Source: Streptomyces sp. TRM68367 (GTDB lineage: Bacteria > Actinomycetota > Actinomycetes > Streptomycetales > Streptomycetaceae). Taken from it: a stretch of 64,000 bases of DNA. The stretch's first letter is position 1, and every line of letters begins with the position of its first letter. The stretch covers positions 1,380 to 65,379 of the forward strand of contig NZ_JACTVI010000026.1 of NCBI RefSeq assembly GCF_014495685.1, written 5' to 3'. Below, piece after piece: positions 1-11,105 of the stretch. The notes under the pieces were generated by a model, which made no database searches, had not been told where the DNA came from, and saw only the letters and a list, made by a program, of their open reading frames with translations. The translations under genes were made by a program, and so were the position numbers.

Positions 1-218
1 CGCTGACGCTGAGAACGTGGCCGCGGGGACCGGGAAGTCATCGACACACCCGGCCCAACGCCACACCCCCGGCCCGAGACACCCCCGGACCGGTCACACC
101 ATACGAATCAACGACCCGCGAAGTACGGGACTAGCCGTGCGACACCGGGGGCCGCCGCGACAGCGGTGCCGAACAGGCGCGGCGCTCCCCCGTTGCAGAC
201 ACCCCCACGCCCCCCTCA
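1..218. other. Left-edge region with no supported gene
   Basis: GC-rich sequence before the phosphate-transporter promoter. Short open frames exist, but none has a ribosome binding site or a recognisable product. It may be the upstream region of a gene outside the window. Confidence 0.4.
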
Positions 219-251
219 GTTCATCTTCCGTTCACCCAGGTTACCTACGGT
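219..251 (+). promoter_or_regulatory. PHO box (PhoP operator), three 11-nt direct-repeat units
   Basis: Three consecutive 11-nt units are seen: gttcatcttcc, gttcacccagg, ttacctacggt. The middle unit fits the Streptomyces PhoP direct-repeat consensus (GTTCACC plus four less conserved bases) and the flanking units are weaker. The site ends 36 nt before the phosphate-transporter start codon. The S. coelicolor pitH2 gene is known to be PhoP-dependent, so PhoP control is the natural reading. Confidence 0.7.
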
Positions 252-287
252 CGACCGGCCAATGACCTCGAACGATTGCCTGGGTAA

Positions 288-1568
288 ATGGAAAGCTTCT
301 CGCTGATCCTCGCGATTGTGGTGGTAACCGCACTCGCGTTTGATTTCACGAACGGTTTCCACGACACCGCGAACGCGATGGCCACGACCATTTCCACGGG
401 CGCCATGAGGCCCAAGGTCGCGGTGGCCATGTCCGCCGTCCTCAATCTTGTCGGCGCCTTCCTGTCGGTCGAGGTCGCCAACACGATCTCCAAGGGTCTC
501 GTCGACGAGTCCGGCATCCGTCCCGAGGTCATATTCGCCGCCCTGGTAGGCGCGATCCTCTGGAACCTGCTGACCTGGCTCGTCGGCCTCCCGTCCAGCT
601 CGTCGCACGCCCTCATGGGCGGTCTGATCGGCGCCACCATCGCCTCGGCGGGCTTCGGCGCGGTGCACGGCGACGTGCTCGTCACCAAGGTGCTGATCCC
701 GGCGATCGCCGCCCCGCTGGTCGCGGGCCTCGCGGCGATGTTCGCCTCCCGGCTGACGTACTCGCTCGGAAAGAAGGCCGACGGCAAGGCCGCCGAGAAG
801 GGCTACCGCGCCGGCCAGGTCGCCTCCGCGGGCCTGGTCTCGCTGGCGCACGGCACGAACGACGCGCAGAAGACGATGGGCGTCATCACCCTCGCCCTGG
901 TCGCCGGCGGCACCGTCGCCCCCGACTCCGACCCGCCCACCTGGGTCATCCTCTCCGCGGGTCTCGCCATCGCGCTCGGCACCTACCTCGGCGGCTGGCG
1001 CATCATCCGTACCATGGGCAAGGGCCTGACCGACCTCCAGCCGCAGCAGGGCTTCGCCGCCCAGACCAGCGCGGCCACGGTCATTCTGGCCTCCTCCCAC
1101 CTCGGCTTCTCCCTCTCCACCACGCACTCCGTCTCCGGCTCGGTGATGGGCGCGGGTCTGGGCCGCAAGGGCGGCGTGGTCCGCTGGTCCACGGCCACCC
1201 GGATGTTCGTCGCCTGGGGCCTGACCCTGCCGGCGGCGGCCCTGGTCGGCGCGCTCGCCGAGTACGTCACCGGATTCGGCCACTGGGGTACGGCCCTGGT
1301 GGCGGTGTTCCTGGTCGCCTCCAGCGCGACCATCTGGAAGCTCTCCCGCCGCGAGGTCGTGGACCACACCAACGTCAACGACTCCGAGGAGCCGCCCGGC
1401 GTGGTGACCACCGCCGTCGCCGCGGTGACCCCGCCCCCGGCGGGCGCGTCGGCCGAGTCCGAGGCCGAGCCCGAGCCCGAAGCCGAGTCCGAGGCCGACG
1501 AGCTGACGGCCAGCATCCCCCACCAGGCCGGCGAACCGGCGACCTCGTCGCCCGCCACCAGGACCTGA
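288..1568 (+). CDS. pitH2: Low-affinity inorganic phosphate transporter, Pit family
   Basis: A 426-residue multi-span membrane protein that imports phosphate, probably as a metal-phosphate complex driven by the proton gradient. Both halves carry the PiT signature: GFHDTANAMAT near residue 23 and GTNDAQKTMG near residue 190. This is the usual inverted duplication of the family, and a TTHSVSGS loop follows. The C-terminal 60 residues form an acidic Pro/Glu/Ala tail (SEAEPEPEAESEADE), probably cytoplasmic and variable. A PHO box lies just upstream, and a small membrane-protein gene follows 35 nt after the stop, as in the pitH2 locus of S. coelicolor. The symbol rests on that synteny. Confidence 0.88.
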   Translation: MESFSLILAIVVVTALAFDFTNGFHDTANAMATTISTGAMRPKVAVAMSAVLNLVGAFLSVEVANTISKGLVDESGIRPEVIFAALVGAILWNLLTWLVGLPSSSSHALMGGLIGATIASAGFGAVHGDVLVTKVLIPAIAAPLVAGLAAMFASRLTYSLGKKADGKAAEKGYRAGQVASAGLVSLAHGTNDAQKTMGVITLALVAGGTVAPDSDPPTWVILSAGLAIALGTYLGGWRIIRTMGKGLTDLQPQQGFAAQTSAATVILASSHLGFSLSTTHSVSGSVMGAGLGRKGGVVRWSTATRMFVAWGLTLPAAALVGALAEYVTGFGHWGTALVAVFLVASSATIWKLSRREVVDHTNVNDSEEPPGVVTTAVAAVTPPPAGASAESEAEPEPEAESEADELTASIPHQAGEPATSSPATRT

Positions 1569-1603
1569 GCCCCGCTCACCCGGTTACGAAAGGAAGCAGC
1601 AGC

Positions 1604-1825
1604 ATGAAGATCGACTGGGCGGCTCTCGGTTCCGTCTTCGGAGTGAGCCTCGTGGTCACCGTGGCCTTGGTGGGCCTGTTCACCCTCGGCATCACAGGCC
1701 TGTCCCGCCGCGAGCGGGCGGCAGCCCAGGGCGGCTCCGCGGCCCTCGCGGTCACCGGCGCGTATGCCTGCTTCGCGGCGTGCGCGGCGGCGGTGGGGTA
1801 CGGGATCTATCTGATCGTCGCCTGA
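1604..1825 (+). CDS. Small two-span membrane protein linked to the phosphate transporter
   Basis: 73 residues with two hydrophobic segments (about 8-30 and 48-72) joined by a short basic loop containing SRRERAAAQGG. A ribosome binding site (gaaaggaagc) precedes the ATG. The gene starts 35 nt after the Pit transporter, so the two are probably co-transcribed under the same PHO box. I recognise it only as the conserved small partner found beside Streptomyces pit genes. Its function is unknown; an accessory or stabilising role is a guess. Confidence 0.75.
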   Translation: MKIDWAALGSVFGVSLVVTVALVGLFTLGITGLSRRERAAAQGGSAALAVTGAYACFAACAAAVGYGIYLIVA

Positions 1826-1850
1826 GCGGCGGCACACACACGTCCGGGGT

Positions 1851-1878
1851 GCGGGGCGGATCACGCCTCGCGCCCCGC
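1851..1878 (+). terminator. Hairpin after the phosphate-transport operon
   Basis: Arms gcggggcg (1851-1858) and cgccccgc (1871-1878) can form an 8-bp GC-rich stem 25 nt after the small membrane-protein gene. There is no clear T run, so this is a candidate terminator only. Confidence 0.4.
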
Positions 1879-1904
1879 GCCTGTGTGGGGCTTCGCACAC
1901 TCCC

Positions 1905-2060
1905 CCCTCGCAGGTCAACGGCAAGTTGACGGCCCTTCCGGGGGCGTGGTGGACTTCCGGAGCCAGTACGGCGGCAGGAGAGGAAGCCGGTGCGAGTCCG
2001 GCGCGGTCCCGCCACTGTCACCGGGGCAGACAGCTCCGGAAGCCAGGAACTCTCGCCGTC
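1905..2060 (+). promoter_or_regulatory. Cobalamin (AdoCbl) riboswitch
   Basis: The conserved core is seen directly. A ggtgcgagtccgg segment (about 1988-2001) is followed by ggtcccgccactgtcaccgg (2006-2025), and the B12 box agccaggaac starts at 2041. An imperfect hairpin at 2075-2090 (agggcgt/acaccct) lies just before the Shine-Dalgarno-like gtgagg, which suggests control of translation initiation. It is placed to repress the downstream cob operon when adenosylcobalamin is plentiful. Outer boundaries are approximate. Confidence 0.92.
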
Positions 2061-2108
2061 GGTCTCGTCGAACCAGGGCGTGGACACCCTGAGTGAGGAC
2101 ATATCGCC

Positions 2109-2192
2109 ATGCGCGGCTACCGATCGCGGTTCAGTCTCTTCAACGACCTCAGCTTCTTCAGCGACGCCCTGTCCGGCTCAGTGGCCGGCTGA
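2109..2192 (+). CDS. 27-codon leader ORF between riboswitch and cobD
   Basis: An ATG-initiated frame of 27 codons begins MRGYRSRFSLFND and ends ALSGSVAG before TGA at 2190-2192. About 24 of its 27 codons end in G or C, a clear coding signature. The alternative frame through the same bases (an upstream extension of cobD) has poor third-position GC. A gagg sequence lies 10 nt before the ATG. The stop is 4 nt before the cobD ATG, and cobD itself has no visible Shine-Dalgarno, so coupled translation is likely. I know no homologue; function unknown. Confidence 0.6.
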   Translation: MRGYRSRFSLFNDLSFFSDALSGSVAG

Positions 2193-2196
2193 GCCG

Positions 2197-3312
2197 ATGG
2201 GTGCCGAGCGCGTCTTCGCGTACGGCGCCGCCGCCGGCCTCCTCGGCGACCTGCTCCTCGGCGATCCGCGCCGCGGGCATCCGGTCGCCGCGTTCGGCCG
2301 TGCCGCCGGTGCCGTGGAACGGGTGTTGTGGCGGGACCACCGCGGGTGGGGCGCGCTGCACGCCGCCGTGTGCGCGGGCGGCGCCGTGGCGGCCGGAGCC
2401 CTCGCCGCGCGCGCCGTACGCCGCTCCCCCGCCGCCTCCGTCGCCCTGACCGGCGCAGCCACCTGGGCCGTCGTCGGGGGGACCTCGCTCGCCCGCGAGG
2501 CCCGTCGCATCGGGCGGGCGCTCGCGGCGGGGGACGTCGAGGGGGCGCGGGCACGGCTGCCGCATCTGTGCGGGCGGGATCCGCAGGCCCTCGACGCCGA
2601 CGGGATCGCGCGGGCCGTCGTCGAGTCCGTCGCCGAGAACACCTCCGACGCAGTCGTGGGGGCGCTCGTGTGGGGCGCCGCCGGGGGCGTGCCGGGGCTG
2701 CTCGGGTTCCGGGCCGTGAACACCCTCGACGCCATGGTCGGGCACAGGTCGCCCAGGTACCGGCGCTACGGGTGGGCCTCGGCCCGCCTGGACGACCTGA
2801 CCGGGTGGCCGGGCGCCCGGCTCACCGCCATACTCGCCGCGTCCGCCGGCCCCGACCCGCGCGGTGCGCTGCGCGCATGGCGGGCCGACGCCCACCGGCA
2901 TCCGAGCCCCAACGCCGGGCCCGTGGAGGCGTCGTTCGCGGGGGCGCTCGGGGTGCGGCTGGGCGGGACGTTGTCGTACGGGGGACGGGTGGAGCGTCGG
3001 CCGGTGCTGAACGGGGAGGGGCGTGCGGTGCGTGCTGAGGACATCGAGCGGGCTGTTCGGTTGTCGCGACGGGTGAGCTGGCTGGCGTTCGGGGTCAGTG
3101 CGGGTGGGGCGTTGCTGCGGGGGTGGGGCGCTCGGCGCTCGGCGTTGTCGGCCGTGCCGACCCTCCCCCGAGTTCCCGACGTCGCTCGAACAGGGGGAAC
3201 CCCCATCGCCCTGCGGAACGACTGCCCACGGCAGTTGAGGAGTGTGCCGCTGCGGCCGGGAGGCGCGCCATCGCCGTCGGGGGCCGCACGGCGGTCGGGG
3301 TGTGCGGCATGA
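2197..3312 (+). CDS. cobD: Adenosylcobinamide-phosphate synthase CobD (CbiB)
   Basis: Integral membrane enzyme that attaches the aminopropanol(-phosphate) arm to adenosylcobyric acid. 371 residues from ATG 2197. The family N-terminus is visible (AAGLLGDLLLGDPRRGHPV), as are a VESVAENTSDAVVG segment near residue 150 and the HPSPNAGPVEASFAGALG segment near residue 240. The last ~50 residues (after GWGARRS) are not family-like. They are encoded by a dispersed Streptomyces repeat (3161-3210) and look like a read-through extension. An in-frame start at 1990 would lie inside the riboswitch and is rejected. The stop overlaps the cobQ ATG (ATGA). Confidence 0.9.
   Translation: MGAERVFAYGAAAGLLGDLLLGDPRRGHPVAAFGRAAGAVERVLWRDHRGWGALHAAVCAGGAVAAGALAARAVRRSPAASVALTGAATWAVVGGTSLAREARRIGRALAAGDVEGARARLPHLCGRDPQALDADGIARAVVESVAENTSDAVVGALVWGAAGGVPGLLGFRAVNTLDAMVGHRSPRYRRYGWASARLDDLTGWPGARLTAILAASAGPDPRGALRAWRADAHRHPSPNAGPVEASFAGALGVRLGGTLSYGGRVERRPVLNGEGRAVRAEDIERAVRLSRRVSWLAFGVSAGGALLRGWGARRSALSAVPTLPRVPDVARTGGTPIALRNDCPRQLRSVPLRPGGAPSPSGAARRSGCAA
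3161..3210 (+). repeat. Dispersed repeat inside the 3' end of cobD
   Basis: The segment starts ccctcccccgag, contains gtcgctcgaacaggggg and ends acccccatcgcc. It is a dispersed element I associate with Streptomyces intergenic regions. A copy in reverse orientation forms the 3' end of the ECF sigma gene at 56609-56653. Here it codes the tail of CobD. Confidence 0.6.
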
Positions 3313-4840
3313 GCGGCGGTGGGGTTCTTGTCGCCGGTACCACCTCCGACGCCGGTAAGAGTGTCGTGACCGCCGGGATCTGCCGGTGGCTGGTGCGGCA
3401 GGGGGTGAAGGTCGCGCCGTTCAAGGCACAGAACATGTCGCTGAACTCGTTCGTCACGCGCGAGGGCGCCGAGATCGGGCGGGCGCAGGCCATGCAGGCG
3501 CAGGCCTGCCGTGTCGAGCCGACCGCGCTGATGAATCCGGTGCTGCTCAAGCCGGGTGGCGAGCAGAGCAGTCAGGTCGTGCTGCTGGGTAAGCCCGTCG
3601 GTGAGCTCAGTGCGCGTGGATATCACGGCGGGCGGCAGCAGAAGCTGCTCGGGACCGTGCTGGACTGTCTGGAGCAGTTGCGGGGCGCGTACGACGCGGT
3701 GATCTGCGAGGGGGCCGGTTCGCCCGCCGAGATCAATCTGCGGCGGACCGACATCGTGAACATGGGGATCGCCCGGGGCGCCCGGCTGCCCGTGCTCGTC
3801 GTCGGCGACATCGACCGGGGCGGCGTCTTCGCCTCCTTCTTCGGGACCCTCGCGCTGCTGTCTCGGGAGGACCAGGAGCTGGTCGCCGGGTTCCTCGTGA
3901 ACAAGTTCCGCGGGGATGTCTCCCTGCTCGAGCCCGGCCTCGGCATGCTGCGCGACGTCACCGGGCGGCGTACGTACGGCGTGCTGCCGTTCCGGAACGG
4001 GCTCGGGATCGACGAGGAGGACGGGATGGGGGTCTCGCTGCGCGGGGCCGTGCGCGAGTCCGCCGTGGCCCCGCCCGTCGGCGAGGACGTGCTGCGGGTC
4101 GCCGTCTGTGCCGTACCCCTCATGTCCAACTTCACCGATGTGGACGCACTGGCCGCCGAACCGGGCGTCGTCGTGCGGTTCGTGGACCGGCCCGAGGAGC
4201 TGGCCGACGCGGACCTGGTGGTGATCCCCGGTACGCGCGGGACCGTACGCGCGCTGGAGTGGCTGCGGGAGCGGGGGCTGGCCGAGGCCATCGTGCGCAG
4301 GGCCTGCGAAGAGCGTCCGGTGCTCGGCATCTGCGGGGGCTTCCAGGTGCTCGGCGAGCACATCGAGGACGACGTCGAGAGCCGCAAGGGGCATGTCGAC
4401 GGGCTCGGAATCCTGCCCGTGCGGGTGCGGTTCGCGCGGGAGAAGACCCTCACGCGACCCGTCGGTGAAGCCCTTGGCGAGCGGGTCGAGGGATACGAGA
4501 TCCACCACGGGGTCGCCCGCACAGATGGCGGCGAAGCGTTCATCTCTGATGACAAAGGACACAGCCTGGACGGCTGCCGCGTCGGCCAGACCTGGGGCAC
4601 GCACTGGCACGGCTCGCTGGAGTCGGACGGCTTCCGGCGCGCCTTCCTGCGCGAGGTGGCCGCCGCCGCGGGCCGCCGCTTCGTGCCGGCGCCCGGCACA
4701 TCGTTCGCCGCGCTGCGCGAGGAGCAGCTCGACCGGCTGGGCGACCTGATCGAACAGCACGCTGACACGGACGCGCTGTGGCGGCTCATCGAGTCGGGCG
4801 CGCCGCAAGGACTGCCTTTCATTCCACCGGGAGCGCCCGC

Positions 4841-4844
<4 letters not shown>
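3309..4844 (+). CDS. cobQ: Cobyric acid synthase CobQ (CbiP)
   Basis: Glutamine-dependent amidotransferase that amidates four side chains of adenosylcobyrinic a,c-diamide. 511 residues. N-terminal ATP-grasping domain with P-loop GTTSDAGKSV (residues ~9-18), FKAQNMSLNSF near 39 and EGAGSPAEINLR near 136. C-terminal class I glutaminase domain with the nucleophile cysteine in LGICGGFQVLGE (~340) and a later HWHGSLE histidine. The ATG at 3309 overlaps the cobD stop; longer in-frame starts run through the cobD repeat and are not used. The stop overlaps the cobN ATG. Confidence 0.95.
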
Positions 4845-8496
<3,652 letters not shown>

Positions 8497-8500
<4 letters not shown>

Positions 8501-10497
8501 GTACCCCCTTTCCGTTCACGGCCGTAGTCGGCCAGGACGACCTGCGGCTCGCGCTGCTGCTGAACGCCGTGTCCCCGGCGGTCGGCGGTGTGCTGGTGCG
8601 CGGTGAGAAGGGCACCGCCAAGTCGACGGCCGTGCGCGCACTGTCGGCGCTGCTGCCGCACGTGCCGGTCGTCCCCGGGTGCCGTTTCTCCTGTGACCCC
8701 GCCGTGCCGGACGCGGGCTGCCCGGACGGCCCGCACGAGGCGGGGGCGGGTGCCGAGCGGCCCGCCCGGATGGTCGAGCTGCCCGTCGGGGCGTCCGAGG
8801 ACCGGCTCGTGGGTGCGCTGGACATCGAGCGGGCGCTGTCCGAGGGCGTGAAGGCGTTCGAGCCGGGGCTGCTCGCCGACGCGCACCGCGGGATCCTGTA
8901 CGTCGACGAGGTCAACCTGCTCCACGACCATCTGGTCGACCTGCTGCTGGACGCGGCGGCGATGGGGGCCTCGTACGTCGAGCGCGAGGGCGTGTCCGTG
9001 CGGCACGCGGCGCGGTTCCTGCTCGTTGGCACCATGAACCCCGAAGAGGGCGAGCTGCGGCCGCAGTTGCTCGACCGGTTCGGGCTGACCGTGGAGGTCG
9101 CGGCCTCGCGGGAGCCGGAGCAGCGCGTGGAGGTGGTGCGGCGGCGGCTGGCGTACGACGACGATCCGGCGGGTTTCGCCGCGCGGTGGGCCGAGGAGGA
9201 GGCCGCCGTACGGGCGCGGATCGTGGCCGCGCGTGAGTTGTTGCCCTCCGTCCGGCTGGGCGACGGGGCGCTGCGGCAGATCGCGGCGACCTGTGCCGCT
9301 TTCGAGGTGGACGGTATGCGGGCCGACATCGTGATGGCGCGTACGGCGACCGCGCTGGCGGCGTGGGCCGGGCGGACCGATGTGCTCGCCGAGGATGTGC
9401 GGCAGGCGGCGCTGCTCGCGTTGCCGCATCGGCGCCGGCGGAATCCCTTCGACGCGCCGGGGCTGGACGAGGACAAGCTCGACGAGACGTTGGAGGAGTA
9501 CTCCGGCGACGGTGAGGACGATCCCGACCCCGACGGGCCGGGCGACGGCGGCGGCGGACAGCCTTCGCCCGACGAGGGGCCGCAGGGCGGCGACTCGGGC
9601 GACGGCGCCCGGACCGAGGCCGGTGAGGGCGGTGAGCCGCCGGCCTCCGGTGCGGGGGGACAGTCCGCCGTACGGGCCACGGAGCCCTTCCGGGCCAAGA
9701 TGCTGAGCGTGCCGGGGGTCGGCGAGGGGGCCGCCGGGCGGCGGTCGCGGGCGCGGACCGAGCACGGGCGGACGACCGGGGCGCGGCGTCCGCAGGGTGC
9801 GCTGACCAAGCTGCACCTGGCGGCGACCGTGCAGGCGGCCGCGCCGCATCAGCGGGCGCGGGGGCGGTCCGGGCCGGGGCTGGTCGTGCGGCGGGACGAT
9901 CTGCGGCAGGCGGTGCGCGAGGGGCGTGAGGGGAACCTCGTGCTGTTCGTGGTCGACGCCTCGGGGTCGATGGCGGCGCGGCAGCGGATGAGTGCGGTGA
10001 AGGGTGCCGTGCTGTCGCTGCTGCTGGACGCCTATCAGCGGCGGGACAAGGTGGGGCTGGTGACGTTTCGGGGGGCGGCGGCGGATGTGGCGCTGCCGCC
10101 GACCTCGTCTGTGGACGCGGCGGCGGCTCGGCTGGAGTCGTTGCCGACGGGTGGGCGGACGCCGCTCGCGGCCGGGCTGCTGAAGGCCCATGAGGTACTG
10201 CGGGTGGAGCGGCTGCGGGATCCGGCGCGGCGGGCGCTTGTCGTCGTGGTGACGGACGGGCGGGCCACTGGTGGCCCGGAGCCGGTGGAGCTGGCGGGGC
10301 GTGCCGCGCGGATGTTCGCGGCCGACGGTGTCGCGTCCGTGGTCGTGGACTGCGAGTCGGGGCCCGTGCGGCTGGGGCTCGCGGGGCGGCTCGCGGGTGA
10401 GCTGGGCGGGGCCGCGGTGACGTTGGACGAGCTGCGGGCCGACTCGATCGCCGGGTTGGTGAGGGACGTACAGGGGACTTCCAGGAGGGCCGCGTAA
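8497..10497 (+). CDS. Cobalt/magnesium chelatase ATPase subunit (AAA+ and VWA fusion, ChlI/ChlD type)
   Basis: 666 residues from GTG 8497 (GTGA overlap with cobN). AAA+ domain: Walker A GEKGTAKST (~35) and Walker B ILYVDEVNLLHDH (~132). This is followed by an acidic Gly/Pro/Asp linker (about 330-420), then a VWA domain with the MIDAS motif DASGSMAA (~485) and a second conserved TDGRA. It fuses the functions of CobS/BchI and CobT/BchD in one chain, which is normal in actinobacteria. Its place directly after cobN marks it as the CobN partner rather than a chlorophyll enzyme. cobO starts at its last base (TAATG). Confidence 0.92.
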
Positions 10498-11105
10498 TGC
10501 CGAAGGGTCAGCCGAGTGTCGTACCGGACGACGGACTGACGACACGTCAGCGTCGGAACCGGCCGCTTGTCGTCGTGCATACCGGGGTTGGCAAGGGAAA
10601 GTCCACCGCTGCGTTCGGGCTTGCGCTGCGGGCCTGGAACCAGGGGTGGCCCATCGGTGTGTTCCAGTTCGTCAAGTCGGCCAAGTGGAAGGTCGGTGAG
10701 GAGCGGGCGCTGCGGGTGCTCGGGGACTCCGGGGAGGGTGGGAGCGTCGCCTGGCACAAGATGGGTGAGGGCTGGTCGTGGGTGCAGCGCGATCTCCAGG
10801 GTGACAACTCGACCAACGAGGAGAAGGCTCGGGAGGGCTGGGAGCAGGTCAAGCGGGACCTGGCTGCGGAGACGTACGGGCTGTATGTGCTGGACGAGTT
10901 CGCCTATCCGATGCACTGGGGGTGGGTCGACACCGATGAGGTGATCGACGTGCTGCGGAATCGGCCGGGGGCCCAGCATGTGGTGATCACCGGGCGGAAC
11001 GCGCCGGAGAAGCTGGTGGACTTCGCCGATCTCGTCACCGACATGTCCAAGGTCAAGCATCCGATGGATGTCGGGCAGAAGGGGCAGAGGGGTATCGAGT
11101 GGTGA
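10497..11105 (+). CDS. cobO: Corrinoid adenosyltransferase CobO (CobA/BtuR type)
   Basis: Transfers the adenosyl group of ATP to cob(I)yrinic a,c-diamide. 202 residues, the family size. P-loop HTGVGKGKSTAAFGLALRAW at residues ~23-42; later LDEFAYPMHWGW and VITGRNAPEKLVDFADLVT are conserved CobO segments. ATG overlaps the chelatase stop by one base and the TGA lies inside the cobB start region. Confidence 0.95.
   Translation: MPKGQPSVVPDDGLTTRQRRNRPLVVVHTGVGKGKSTAAFGLALRAWNQGWPIGVFQFVKSAKWKVGEERALRVLGDSGEGGSVAWHKMGEGWSWVQRDLQGDNSTNEEKAREGWEQVKRDLAAETYGLYVLDEFAYPMHWGWVDTDEVIDVLRNRPGAQHVVITGRNAPEKLVDFADLVTDMSKVKHPMDVGQKGQRGIEW

Noticed and set aside
216..1523. Minus-strand open frame opposite the Pit transporter
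   Set aside because: Low-complexity Gly/Arg/Asp translation typical of antisense to a high-GC gene; no start context.
1990..2196. In-frame upstream extension of cobD from a GTG at 1990
   Set aside because: It would translate the riboswitch core and B12 box, and its codons have poor third-position GC; ATG 2197 fits the family N-terminus.
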